Assembly: GCF_032362555.1 (NCBI RefSeq) | Contig: NC_083525.1 | Location: forward strand, 1,969,501 to 2,033,500 | Direction: 5' to 3' | DNA length: 64,000 nucleotides | Source of the DNA: Amyelois transitella | Lineage: Eukaryota; Arthropoda; Insecta; Lepidoptera; Pyralidae | Shown here: piece by piece, positions 10,210 through 25,200 of the stretch | Numbering within the stretch: position 1 is the stretch's first letter | How the letters are laid out: the number at the start of each line of letters is the position of its first letter | Translations under genes and position numbers: made by a program | Notes under the pieces: generated by a model | The model's database searches: none | What the model was told of the DNA's origin: nothing | The model's input: the letters and a program-made list of their open reading frames with translations, nothing else

Positions 10210-13200
10210 TTGATGAAGAGACTCCGTCAAGTGGTGGGCAAGAAGATCTTCGAAGCCATCATGAAGGCCACGTTTTATGGGCAGTTCGTCGCCGGCGAGG
10301 ACCCGGTCAAGATCAGGCCGACCGTCGAGAGGTAGGTAAACCTTTTGTTCTTCACTTAGGGTTGACATCCGTCCGGGTTTCCCCGGATTTGTCCTAGTTT
10401 AGAGGGCATCCGGGGAGCGTCCGGGGAAGGTTTCATTGTAGACCGGGTTTTAAAAAATTTATAAATAAAAAAAATTTGGGCCGCCCGCGAGACACGCACT
10501 ATACTCGCACACCATGATCAACCGACGAACCAAGTATATTCACCGTTAAAAAAGCTGATTTATATAAACAATTTGTAACAAATTGTAATAATATGATTCT
10601 GTGTTGTTAAAATAATGAATAAATAAAAAAAGTGATTTATGACATTTTCAAATTTCTTTTATTGCATTGTATATGTTTAAAAGATCTTGTTGACATGTCC
10701 GGCTTTCGGACTCTAAAATCCGGGGTTTTCGCGCGTCTTGTCCGGTTTTCCAAATTTTAGAGATGGCAACCCTATCTTCACTACATATTAAAAAAAAAAA
10801 TTGAAAAAATTGAAAAAATCTTTATTTCCAAGCTTAAGTTTCTAAAACTACACAAAACTGGGACCCACCTAGTAAGCTTAGAAAAGCCTGTGGCAGGGGG
10901 ACCCGCTCTTCCACATATGTATGTGTGTATGCTTATGTGTGTGTGTGTATCTTTAAAACTACACCGGATTTTGATGAGGTTTATTTCGATAGTTAGAGAA
11001 GAGACATATAAGAGAAAGGTTTGTAATGTATAAATTCTACCCGTGCGAAGCTGCGGTGGGTCTCTAATTACATACACACATATAATCACGTCTATAATCC
11101 CTCACGGGTTAGACAGAGCCAACAGTCTTGAAAAGACTGATAGTCCATTTTCAGCTGTTCGGCTTAATGATTGAGTTGAGATTCAAATAGCGACAGGTTG
11201 TTAGCCCATCGCCAAAACAAAGACTTCAAAGTTTATAAGCCTATCCCTTAGTCGCCTACTACGACATCCATGGGGAAGAGATGGAGTCATCCTGTTCTTT
11301 TTTCTATTAGTTCCGGGAACCACACGGCACCTTATCTACTTAATAATTTATCTAATAAAAATCGTGATCATTGGTCGACGGTCCGAGCGACGCGGCGGCG
11401 GTGCTAACGAATGCAATCACTTATAAAATAAATCTTTCCAGGTTGCGGTCTTTCGGCGTGAAATCCATCCTCGATTACTCCGTGGAAGAGGACCTTTCCC
11501 AGGAGGAGGCCGAGAAGAGAGAAGTCAGGTAAGTTATTACTCAGTTAATATCAATCTCCTAATGATGAAACAATCGTTCAGTCGACATTGGACATATTCT
11601 ATTTTGGGTTGTCTATTGGACATTCTTGTATACAAAGGATTTGATTTAATACTAGATCACTTATCGCCATAAAGAAACTTTGAAGTTTCCTTTCATACTA
11701 TTCGTCATCAGAGGGATTATTGCGAGATTTACTCATACTGATTTAATCAGCAATTAAAACTAGTGGCAATGATACTAATGCAATTTTATTCAAATTCGCG
11801 TTTACTTGTCTGACTCTTGCTTTTGTCAATTCTCGTTCTGTATTTGCTAAGTAAAATATGAAAATAGAATTCAAATAAACCAATCATAGCCCTGCAAGAA
11901 CAGACATACAAAATGGGGGCCAGTTATCACGCCATCAAAAAAGTAACTTCCTTAAAAATTGTTAAATATATTTTCTTTTCGATAGTAGGTATGTGTGTTA
12001 AGAAGTATAACAATTACTGATTGCAGTATTAACTGTATCTAATTATAATTTTAATTAATTTGCAATGACGTTTTTTACGCGATAACGTATGTAAGTGTTT
12101 AATTAGAAGTTGATCGCGATGTAACTAGGGATCAAAGCGTATATTACGTTGTAGGTACGTCTTAGATCTGTCTACCCCGCAAGGGATATAGACGTGACCA
12201 AATGTATGTATGTATGTAGGTACGTCTTAGATCTTAAAGTTGTACGTAGGAATAATTTTTATCGTCATAAATTTTAACTTTACCATAAAGTATTGATTTC
12301 CGCGAAGAAGTACTCAGTGTCAAGTCAGTCTCGGTTTCAAATCCCGGTTAGGGCGTGATTAGAAACGAACTTTTTTTGAGTAGCCTGGGTCTTATGGATT
12401 ATCTATATAAGTATTTATTATAAAATATAGTATCGTTGAGTTAGTATCTCGCAGCACAAGTTTCTTAACTTCAAGGCTAACTCGATCTGTGTAATTTGTC
12501 CCGTATATATTTTATTTATTTTATTTAAAATATTTATTGCACAAAAATTTAAGCAGTTACAAAACATAGGATTCTACTCCTTTACATGCCTTCTTAATTT
12601 AGTTAAATATTCTGTAGTCGTATATAAAATTTATAGTCGTAAAATATGTCGCTAAAAAATCATAAAGTCGGTTGTTCAGTCCTCGTCATTTTTCAGACAA
12701 TAATTAATTAAACTAATAACAATTGATCGTTTTGGCTAGGTTATTATTCTAGACCTATTCTAAAACTGTCCGAATTTCTTTTCGTACACTGTTGTTTTTG
12801 CTTTGCATGCAAAGCACACTGTGTATTAAACCAACATGATGATCCAATTCTGAGGAAAATGTGTAACTACTAAATAACAATTCTTGATTGACAATGTTCT
12901 CTCAACGCATTACATACAATTGTTTATTGTAATGAAGCCAGTAGCCTTCTACTTACAAAAGATATATAGGTACATAAACATATACAATGATGATTAAACG
13001 GTTTATGACGTCGGCGAAGTAATCGTGACTACGAAGAAAAGCATTTCCTTGTTAGCAACATCTGCCGTAAATCTTTAATGTACTTACGTTTTCTATGTAT
13101 TACATCTGAAAGTGTGAAAATACTAGAAAATTAATACAGTACCTACTCGTTTGTTTGTTTGTATGTTTCTAGACTATGAAATGTAAATGAACATGTGCAT

Positions 13201-16200
13201 TCCTCCTTAAGGTATCTAATCTAACTTAACATGTACAAAGTAACAAAGTTCAGTGTTACTTTTTGCAAATATGTCAATGTACTGTTTGATTGATGATAGA
13301 AATGATAAATACAGCCTTAATAGCCATTCTTAGTTGCTGCTGCTGCATTATAAGTGCTGCCAGAGATTCTTTTTTTTAAAATCGAAATACGTAAAAAATC
13401 TGCGTAGTGGGATAAGGTTGACAATATTTAAACACAACCTTAACGATATAAACATTTTCGCGACTCCGACATCCCCAATATAGAATAAAACCTTTGAAGG
13501 GTCATCAAACTGTAGGCAGATATAATTTTTTAAGCATTTTGTAAATGAGAATATAGGAAATTCGAGCGGGTATTTTTAGCTGCTCACCAGAAATATACTT
13601 ACGATCCAAGCTGTTCACAGATTACATTTGGTTTTTCAGTAAAAGCACGGTGAGGTGAGGATCGAAGAGTGGCTCGCGATCACAAAGTTCCGGGTTTAAT
13701 TTTGGATTACTTGAAATTTACAGGGGTGGAAAATGTATAAATTCCATTTATAGACACTGTCATCTTCCTGGCTTTGACTGGGATCTCTCACGAAATTGCA
13801 TTTTAAGCTTATATTATACTATTTGCAAAGTGGACTTTGGCCGACACAGTCCTTTTACTGAATAGATATTTTACCGATAGCTACTTTTTAATCGTAATTT
13901 TTTTCTTATTATTAAAAATACTAACTGAACGGTATTAAAAGATGTTTCAGAATGTTCATTGAAAATTATACAGGTTACGTGCACATTGTCATCGTGATAG
14001 TTCAATAACTTATTCCCGGAATTGATCGTTGATAATGCGGTCCGCGGCAGATAAGATTAACCACCTATCTCTATATTATATGTATATTATATCCCCGACC
14101 GTACTTAATTTGTAGTTTTGCTAAATCTTTGTTGTCAGTTAATATAGGGAATGGAATAAATGATAACGATAGGCTCACCTACTTTTTTTTTCGGATAGAA
14201 ATAGTTCAAATCATTGAGTTTCGATAGGATTATTGCTGGTAAAAGACGATTTAAGACTTTTACTAATCTTTATCTTCAGGGTTATAAACGTGATTATATG
14301 TATGTCTATCTCTATTAGAAACTTTACGTTGGATACGATTAGCTTATCGTAGGCTTGTATATTGTAAGAGTACGAGTATGGAAGACATACGAGGTCAGAA
14401 TAATGTTGTGGTCAGAAAACGTAGTTTCCACCCCTGTGTTAATATTTGTGGTAGTCAGACCAGATTTTGATAGTCTCCATTGATAGCCTATTTATTGAAT
14501 TCTGAAGAAACTGTAGATTAGTTTGAGATAGTGTAAATTTAGACTTTGAAGGTACCTATGTACCTACCCACCGAAATTTATCATGTATTGTAGAAAATTA
14601 CCTATGGTTCATTTCATTAGCTATATAAATTTCTTATATTTTCCCCCTAGATTACAGGCTAGGTGTTTCTCGTAGAACAGATTTTATTTGTTTGTCGATC
14701 CTTTTAACTCGCGACTGTGTCGGCAAAAAAATATCAAATTTCATATAAATAAATTAACCTAACGGTTAAGACTTGAAAGCCTAACAGACAAACATTCGTT
14801 TAATAGGATTTTTATATGTTGTACTTTACTAATATTTATGATTAGTATAAACTTTAACTTTTAGTTAAGTTTTTCTGTTTGGTCAGCTGGTAGGCAGAGA
14901 ATGCCAAACGTCATTAAGTCCACCATTTGTACATATATTTTTGAGGGATAAATCATAATTATAATAATCAAGATCAATGTCGTGCATTGTAAAGGCTTCA
15001 GCCGGCCTTTATGTTGGCTGAAGCGAGCGTCATTATGTTAGAGTCGCTCCATATGTATGTTTGTTCATCTTCACATTGTAGCGTCCGTGGTACGTCAGTC
15101 GTCTGAAATAACAGTACATACACAAGCTGTGCCCGCAACTTCGTCCGCGTGGAATAGTTATTTTGGGCATCATTGAAGCCCTCAAGGATGAATAATTTTC
15201 CCCGTTTTTTTTTCACTTTTTCCATTACTTCTTTGCTCCTTATATTTGCAGCGTGATACATACATACATACATAAAATCACGCCTCTTTCCCGGAGGGGT
15301 AGGCAGAGACTACCTCTTTCCACTTGCCACGATCTCTGCATACTTCTTTCGCTTCGTCCACATTCATAACTCTCTTCATACAAGCTCGGCGGTTTCGGGT
15401 ACTTTTGACCTGACCCTTTACCAGGACGTCCTTAATTTGATCAAGATACGTTCGTCAGCGTACGTGCAGCGTGATCTTAAACATATATCCTAAAGCCTTC
15501 CTCTATAAATGGTCTATACAACGCAAAAAGAATTTTTCAATTCGAACCAGTAGTTTCTTATATTAGCGCGTTCAAACAAACAAACTCTTCAGCTTTATAA
15601 TATTAGTATACCTAGATAAGAAAAAGTTCTTTTCATACATACATACGCATATTTGATCACGTCTATATCCCTTGCGGGGTAGACAGAGCCAACAGTCTCA
15701 CTAAGACTGTCTAGCTAGTCTAGTCTGTCTAGCTGTTTGATAATTAGATAAAGAGTTTTTATGACCCCGCCTTTACAATCATGTTGTTTATTAAATACCT
15801 ACACCATCTTATTTTTCGTCCTGGGAAAGGGTCAGGTCAAGAATACCCGAAACCGCCGAGCTTGCATGAAGAGAGTTATGAATGTGGATGAAGCGAAGGA
15901 AGTGTGCAAAGATCGTGGCAAGTGGAATGAGGTAGTCTCTGCCTATCCCTCCGGGAAACAGGCGTGATTTTATGTATGTATGTATCTTATTTTTACGTCA
16001 GAAGCTCGTGAATAAGTAGTCATGATTAAAAACGGCATGTCGCAGCCGAATTGTTGTTTTCATGTTTAACAAGGCTTGTTATCATTTAATAAAGATTTAT
16101 AGCCAACGTTTCTAGTTGAAACAAATCGGATCGTTTAACCTTTTTGTGCGAATATCGTAAAAGGCGACTCAGTCAATCCAGGATCCATGGTCAAAGGCTT

Positions 16201-19200
16201 ACCCCGGGCTCCTCATCAAAAAGGAAAATTGAGAAAACAGAAACCAAACCGTTCAAAATCTAAACTCCTCTCCAGAGAGTATAGAGATGCCAAGACTATA
16301 GCCAGGACGAAGATCGTAAAAGGTGACTAATTGAATGACACGTATGAATAAATCAATTGGATTCAGGCAGCTGTAAAGATTATGCCAAATCATTTTATGA
16401 CATGATAATTCTATATAAGTGAAGAGGTTTGACAATACATATGTTGTGATGGTAAATTTTTATTGTGTACATTAAATTTTCATGAAAAATTTGATTTATA
16501 GAAATCGTGTCATTTATGTTACTATTAGCTATGTTCACTTTTCTCGCTTACTTTTTTGTTATTCTTTGAATCAGAAATTGTATTTCACTATATGGTAAGA
16601 CCTTTATTTTTAAATTTTCCACGAATGAAAACTAGCTTCGTTTTAAGCTGTGCTTTTTATTCAAAAGAATTAAATAACTAACCCTAAACTTGAAGGTTGA
16701 TATATGTATGTGTGAATAATAAAGTACATGACTACCTATTTAAAACTGATAGCTGATGGCACAAAATTAAGAATTACAAACGAAGCACAATATTTTTTTT
16801 CCCGCCTAGTGATACGTATTCGCAAGCGTAGTCACGGGTCACGGTTAACGCAGTGAACTATTTTTATTGGGCCCGATTGAGTGCCGAAAATAATGCTGAT
16901 TGAATCGTGATTGTGTTGACGCACTGTGCCTGGGTACCTACGTCTACATATGGCATTGACTTGGCTGTTGCTCGCGAATTAGTTCGCCGTAAAAAATCGC
17001 TTGACAATTTCTTCATCGACTCTATGAACTTTTTTTTTGTTTTTTTTTGCAATAAAAAATTGTCTATATTCTTTGTCAAGGTCTCTCTCTCTCTCTCTGT
17101 ACCAAATATCGCCAAAATCGGTTCAGTAGTTTAGGCGTGAAAGCCTAATAGACAGTTACTTTCGCATTTATAACATTAGAAGTCAATTGACGTTTTATCT
17201 CTGAATTAGTTATTAAACAAAGTGCTTTATTAACCTTATGTACAGTGGGCCACAGAGAAAAGTTTATCACATACGACACAAAAGTGGTATAAGTACCTTT
17301 TTCATGTCATCCATTGTAACTTAAATACAAATGAAGTCAGCTGTATTTGAAATTATTGCTTCTGAACGACTAGATATAATTTTGTTTTTAAGGTTTTTAT
17401 ACTAGTTTTAATACCTTCAACTGTTATACATATACACATGATCAAATCTATAAAGTGTTTGCAATAAGAAGTTGTTTAAAAATATTGGCCTACATAAAAA
17501 TAATAATAAATCGTACCAACCTACCAGGTTATCTATATATCTTTAAAAAAAGCGTCATTCATTAATAGAATAATTTTAAATAGTTCTTCTGACTATCGTA
17601 GTGAGATTTTTTCTTTCAGACGAAGAGAAAGTTCCGTACACTGCCAAAATATATTTCAGACAGATGTGACCCAAATCTGTCAGCTAGCGTTACACGATTC
17701 ATAAGCGAAGTATCACAATCCAAATTGATTTCTATATCTGGACATGTAAAGTTCATATTGCTAGTATCGTTGGATATGCCAACGAACCTAATATTGGATC
17801 AGTGAAAGTAATTATATTATTATCGGAGTTAGATTTAGAACAACGTTATGTTTCAATTGGATAAGTCAACTTTTTTAAAACAAGGTATGTCCTTTTTAGT
17901 ATTCTCTGAAAATATCTGAAAACGAGTTAGTGATTTATGAGTTATTAAAGAATAATTAATTATGAAAAACAAAACCATAAATGAGATAATATTTCGGAGT
18001 CGCTTTTTATTTCACAAAATAAAATATAAACAAAGATTTTAAAAATTCAGCTTAACCAATTATGACGCCACGGTTAGGCAAATTACTATTTATATTTAAA
18101 CACAAGGCGAGATTAAATGTTAAGCAAATTTCGCTTTTCAATACTCATACAACATTGTTGTAAAATATTTACCTACAAATTATACAACTTACATAGTAGG
18201 TACAACCGCGATTTACTATTTCATCCACTAAGTATTTAGCTGTTTGCCAAACGTATCAGAATTCGCATCCATTAATAATATGACTCATCTGGTCAATGAC
18301 ATGGGTGGCAACAAACATTTTATAGGTGTCTTTACTCTTACGCAAAGGCTGGGTTAGGCTTCAAATTGGCGCACCGGGCTCTTCTCCAGAGAGGTGAGGA
18401 TGTAACCAAATTAACGCCAGGAGGAGAAGACGTAAAGCTGGATTAGACTCCTCCCCCTTCTTGGTAAATTCTGGACAATAGTTCATGGTTCAGAATTTAC
18501 CAAGATTTTATTGCGTTTTTTATGGAGTGTTTATATTGTTTTTTCTTTATTGTAACAATTACAATTTGTAAAGTACAATAGGCGGACTAAATGCTAAAAG
18601 CATCATCTAACAGTCTACCATTGTGTTCAGCGGAGAACATATAGTGGAGAGGATTTAGAAAGGTGACCGAAAATAGTTCGTGAAAAGAGTGATCAAGGGA
18701 CGAATTGCAACGAATGTTTTTTTTCTGACTAATTTAGCATGATAGTTTCAGGTAGAAATATAAATAAATAAATATAATATATACGGGACAAATTACACTC
18801 ATTAAATAAATAAATATATATGAACTCAAACGACTTAAGTATGATCGAACTTATTTTTGGAAGGTTTGTGGTACGTAAACCTTTTTCGATTGCGTGAGAA
18901 TTTCGCCCCAGCTGTTTTGAGTGCAATATGCTATCATGTGACGAACGATGCACTCTCTTGATGTTTACCAAACGATATGTCGTAAAACAAACGTTTTTCA
19001 CACCGAAGGGACCTGTCATACGCTGTTACCAAACACGACGATGGATTGGACACACCCACTGTTTACAAAATTAAGTAGTCATCACACTAAGTAGTTGTGG
19101 TACACGTACTTGGAAAGGTAGTTTTTAGGGAAGGACGAGTGGCTCGGGAGAAATTAATGCCATTTTTTTTAGTCGCAAGACGACTACTGCCTAACGATTT

Positions 19201-22200
19201 TTTTTCTCGAAGACCCGATTTTGACCTATCGGAAGGCCTGCAACCTTATTAGGTCGTCTGACCACCTATTGCTTTATACAAACTAGTGACTGTCGAATCC
19301 TTATCGACTCTATCCATTAGCCAAATTTTAAAGTGTACCAATGTATCGGACGCTGGTACACCATAAAATTTGACCTAATTATTACTATCACTTTGTTTGT
19401 TTAATATTATTTTCACCTAATCATTAAGCTACCTAGATGAAATAATTAAAAGTACACCTGTCTTCACCCCCCCAGTGCTTCCACCTCCTCGTGCGGAGAC
19501 AAAAAGGAGGAGGGCTCCCTGAAACAGTTCACCGTTGAGAAGAAGTTCGCCGACCGACGGTACAAGGTCAACAGCGCCAGGACATACTTCTACATTAACG
19601 AGGCATCCTGCGAAAAGAATCTGGAAGCGTTCTTGGTCAGCATCGACGCAGTGGCGAGTAAGAAACCTCTTTATATTTATGAGAGCCTGGTACTTGGAGT
19701 TGGTTGCAAGCACCTACAGTGCCAGGACATACATACTTTTGCATTAATTAGGCATCCTGCAGGAAGAATCTTGAGGTGTTCTTGGTCGGAATTAAAGCAG
19801 TGGCGAGTAAGAGATCATCTTTATATTCTTTATATTTATAAGAGCCTGGTACTTGGAGTTGGTTGAAATCTGAAAGCGTTCGTGGCCAGCGTCAACTCGG
19901 TGGCAAGTAAGAAACCTCTTCATTATTTATGAGGGCCTGGTACTTGGAGTTGGTTACAAGCATCAACAGCGCCAGGACATACTTCTACATAAATGAGGCA
20001 TCCTGCGGGAAGAATCTTGTGGCGCTCTTGGTCAGCATTGACGCAGTGGCGAGTAAGCGACCTCTATGTATTTATGAGAGTCTGGTACATGCAGTTGGTT
20101 GAAATCTGAAAGCGTTCGTCGTCAGCATCGACTCAGTGGTAAGTAAGAAACCTCTTCATATTTATGAGAGCCTGGTACTTATCGATAGTTCTTGCAGAAG
20201 AGATTGGTTGCGAACTGGCAGTACGAAATCACACTAGACTTTTTAGACCTTCTATGCATTGTAAAAGGTAATAGAATTTTTTGTCCTGAAACATTTTGGA
20301 GCATTATTGGCGACCATGGACGCATTGGCAAAAATATTACAATACTTGACGGAATTGATTCTTTATTTGTTAAAAAAATAGTGCAATCCATTTTGGTGTT
20401 TCGGCTGTGCATTGATTTGTTAATCGTCAAACCTTTACCTGTGTAATTGAACTGTTCTAAATTCAAATGACTAAACTTCTTTTCAATTACTTTTAATTAA
20501 TCTCTGTCGAACTTAAGCACTAAGCATCTCTTGACAACAATACAAATGCATCATCGAAATTTATAAGTTACAGAAGCACTTTCTCAAATTTTTAATACCA
20601 CCGTTAATCTTTTCAGACGTAACCAAGAGTACGGGTCTGATGGCCGTGAAACTCACAGCTCTTGGCAGACCACAATTGTTGGTGAGTAATTATTGTTAAT
20701 TGTCAAGCGAGTGCCAGGTCTATTGATGCTGTACACTATGGTGGCAATTTCTATTTGTTGTAGTAAAAAGGGTTAATTATGCTAAGCACTTTTACATACA
20801 TACATTCATAACATGTCTTTGAGCGTCGATGGTCGAATCGGTAACAGGGTAATGGTATATTTATTTCTGTTTTTAACCCCCGACGAAAGAAGATCCTCCA
20901 AGGAGACGTATTTAAAAAAAATGTTTCTTTATACATACTAAGGTATCTTAAGATATCTTTTTAAAGGGAACTTAAAGTCGGGCTTTTTTATTTTTAATTT
21001 AATTTTTCCACCCATTATTATGATCAGGGCTGGGCGGCTCATCAGGGGTATCGTTTTCCAACCAACTGTGCCAGAAGAAGGATTATGTTACTGATGGGTA
21101 GATATTTTTGGCACGCCCTGTAGCTATTACGAGAAGATAATAGTGTATAAACATAGTCATGACTAATTGACTCATTTATTAACGTAGACGACGTACCTTG
21201 ATTAAATCGGGAACGATTTGATGAAAGGTCAAAATGTCAAGAAGGGCGCATAGGAGGGGTTTTGGTTGTAGGCTGGCACGCTAGATGCCAGGAGTGTCAC
21301 ACTCTCTCGGGTGAAGACCCGCGAGTCAGTCTATAAAAAGGAAGAAAAAAGTCAAGAGTACCCTAAACAAACCATGGAGATGAGATTGAGATGATTGCTG
21401 ACCATTCAAAAGGGTCAGTCACAAGTAGAAGAAGAAGGAGTCGTGTAGTCTCTCACCTCTGGGAAAGAAACGTGATCATATTAGTCTAAATTAGTAAATA
21501 AATACGGGACAAATTGAGTTAGCCTCGAAGTAAGTTCGAGATTTGTGTTAAGAGATACCAACTCAACAATACTTTTATTTATTATAAAATATAGTATTGT
21601 ACTGTAACAATCACAGAAAGTTCATTTCTCATCATGCTCTGGCCGGGATTTGAGCCCGGGGTTCGGAGGTTGCCACAAGCTTTTCCATTAGCCACCTTTT
21701 ACGACATCCATGGGAAAGAGATGTAGCGGTCCTATTCTTTTTTCTATTGGCGCCTGGAACACACACGGCACAAATCCATTAATCTCTTAAATTATTTTCC
21801 AGTTGCAACTGTCCGAGGTGATCATGCGAGCTCGCAACTACATGCAGCAGATGGGCGGCGGTACCGGCAACGTGCTCACGCATCACAAAACCATCGAGGA
21901 CTTCCAGCGGTACTTCGGCGATAACAAGAACAAGCCAGAGGTGCAGGAGTTCTTGAACAAGATCACATCTGATAAAGAGGGGTGAGTAATGATTCTTATT
22001 TGCATCAGGATTAGGTAGAAATTGGAATGGTATAACGAGATTTTTAACTTTCGCGTTGCTTTATACTATTTATAAATAGTAAAGGTGTTAAACGCGCACG
22101 TATCGTACCCTTTTTTTATCTCAAGAGTTTAGGTTAGTGCTCTGTGCTTATCCAAAGGGACATGACGGATTATTGCTATCAAAACCTATCTATTCTAGGG

Positions 22201-25200
22201 GAAACTACTTTGTATTGGTGAACTTATACAATATTTTTTATCTATGCGAATTGTGTCACAAACGTCTACACGAGAGCACAGATAGTCCAGGAGACAAACA
22301 GAATTTGACAAACAAAGTAAAGTACGAGCGTAATTTTTTTAAATTTTCAGGAGTTTTATTTGAAAAAAGATAAGCCACGAAGCAGAGAGACGCTTGTTAC
22401 TAAGATGTTTAATGCAATTAAATAATGAATGAATTAATAAAGATCTAGTGAACTATGTGATCCGGTTAAAAGGGGACCTAAAGAATAGTTACCTACATAC
22501 ATACATATGGTCACGTCTATATCCCTTGCGGGGTAGACAGAGCAAGCAGTCTTGAAAAGACTTAATGGCCACGTTCAGCTATTTGGCTTAATGATAAAAT
22601 TCAAATAGTGACAGGTTGCTAGCCCATCGCCTAAAAAATAATCCCAAGTTTGTAAGCCTATCCCTTAGTAGCCTTTTACGACATCCATGGGAAAGAGATG
22701 GAGTGGTCCTATTCTTGTTTGTATTGGTGCCGGGAACCACACGGCAAATAGTTACCTATTGTGATTTAATATCATAACTGGTGGATTTCTATTACCGTCA
22801 TTGGTATTTTCACTCTCTTGTGGGTTTTTTTAATGTCTTTCTTTGCCTTTTGACGTTAGTCACGCTTACTTCTCACCTCTGTCGAGAGGAGCTCGGAGTG
22901 CACATTTTATCCATGATCCTTGATTGGTTGAGTCTGTTTTTTGCACGAAGCGACTCCATCTGACCTCCGCAACCTTTGCAGGGAAACTCTACCCGAATTG
23001 GATCATTGATTAACTAGTTGCCCTGAATCTGCAGGTTTCCTCACGATGTTTTCCCTTGCCGTAAGAGCATCGGCCATTTTACGGCATTATCTCATTCGGT
23101 ACTTAATTTGCTTTAATTTAAGTGAAAGTTAATGACTTCTTATTGGTTAAAATTTGAAATTTTTGAAATATGATTTTTGTACAGCTCTTGGACTAAGCAA
23201 AAGTACTCCCGGTCTTAGAATAGTTTCAGCATTGTTCAGTATTGGCATAGGTCCAACCGTTAATTATGACGTCACAGTCTTTAGTCTCTGCTTGATTTGT
23301 ACTGTCGGATTTTACGCCAAATTCTGTACATTCATACATACATACATATAAATACGTCTACATCCATTGCGGGGTAGACAAAGCCAACAGTCTCGAAAAG
23401 ACTGAAAAGCCACGTTCAGCTGTTTGACTTAATGATAGAATTGAAATTCCAATAGTGACAGGTTGCTAGCCCTCCATCTCTGACTCTCAATTCCATCACT
23501 AAGCTATACAGATAATCGTGGCCTTTCAGTCTTTTCAAGACTGTTGGCTCTGGCTACCCCGTAAGGGATTTAGATGTTTATATGCATTTTATTCCTGATT
23601 GCATTCTTTCTTATCCATTGGATTCAGTTCAGGATCCTCTAAAGATAGTATGTATTGAAGAAATAGTAAGCTGTGGTAATAGTTGGCTTTTAGTTACAAC
23701 ATTTTTGGTTAAGTGGGTACTTTGTTTTTAAGAGTTTGATTCCAAGGATAGACTTACTCAGTAACTTTGCAGGAGATCATACTGCGTTTATGAAACATCG
23801 TTGCCATTATAACTGGATAAGAATTAAAAATAATTAAAATAATGTCGTTCTGTCCGTCTGTCTGACGTGGCAAAATTGTTAAACCGATTTTGTACAATTT
23901 TTAAAACAGTCATTACTGCGAGTATACGAAGTATAGGTTTAATTGCGCGAGTTTTCTTAATCTTCTAAGATGATGATGATGATGGTGATGAACTGAACAA
24001 ATACATTTCAGCATGGTGAACAAAGATCCGAGGGACTGGTCAGTGCTGCCACCTATTACAGTTGTAAGCCTCGTCTCATGTAAAATGTGGCTAGTCATCA
24101 TGGTGTTTGTGATTGTATTTGTCTAAATTTTCTCATGGCTTTTAGTCCTGGTTGCATCCTCACCTCTCTGGAGAAGAGCCCGGGGTTTGCCTTTGACCGT
24201 GGATCCTGGGTTGGGCGAGTCAGGTTTTTACACGAAGCGACTCCCATCTGACCTTCGCAACCTTGGCAGGTAAACCTAACCCTTATTGGATCCATGGTTA
24301 CAAATCCAGTTGCCTGAGTGGTAGGCATCCTTTAAGTAAAATCTAATCGGAGACGTTCTAGCAAAAGTTTAGGTCAAGAGTACCCGAAACCGCCGAGCTT
24401 GCATGAAGAGAGTTATGAATGTGGACGAAGCGAAAGAAGTATGCAGGAATTATGGCAAGTGGAGAAATATGGTGTCTGCCTACCCCTCCGGGAAAGAGGC
24501 GTTATTTATATATGTATGTATTCATGTGCCGTGTGGTTCCCGGCACCAATACAAAAAAGAATAGGACCACTCCATCTCTTTCCCATGGATGACGTAAAAG
24601 GCGACTAAGGGATAGGCTTACAAACTTGAGATTCTTTTTTTAGGCGATAGGCTAGCAACTTGTCACTATTCGAATCTCAATTCTATGTTAAAGCCAAATA
24701 GCTGAACGTGGCCTATCAGTCCGCTCAGGACTGTTGGCTCTGTCTACCCCGCAAGGGATATAGACGTGATTATATGTATGTATGTATGTATGTATTCATT
24801 AGTAAAATGCAGATTATCCTAGTTTCCCGCCATTCTCTCGCCGCCATTTTTCATTGGAGTCATCTACTAGTCAGATAACCTATTTCCTAACCTATATAAC
24901 CTATATTCCCACTTAGTCTACCTAGTCTCTTTTATGGTCGTTCCCTATTTCTTTTACTATCCACAGCTAAACTGAGAGTTTTGACTTCTCTTCCCAAGCT
25001 AAAATAGTTTTCCTCTTTTTTTCACTAGTTGTCGTTTCCATATTAAGATAATATAATTTATTCAGTGTGAAGTCGGTGTGGTTTGCTAGTCAATGGACCG
25101 TTTTGCTAGTCATTTGTCGTTTATTAGAAGAGCCAGCATTTTTTTGTCATTTTTTTATTGGAATAAGTTAACTGTGGATAGAGAATTCAAACTTAGGTGA

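Noticed and set aside
21640-21665. Possible tRNA gene, from a B-box-like sequence
   Set aside because: There is no cloverleaf or acceptor stem. A second copy at 12300 with the same downstream tail shows it is a tRNA-derived SINE.
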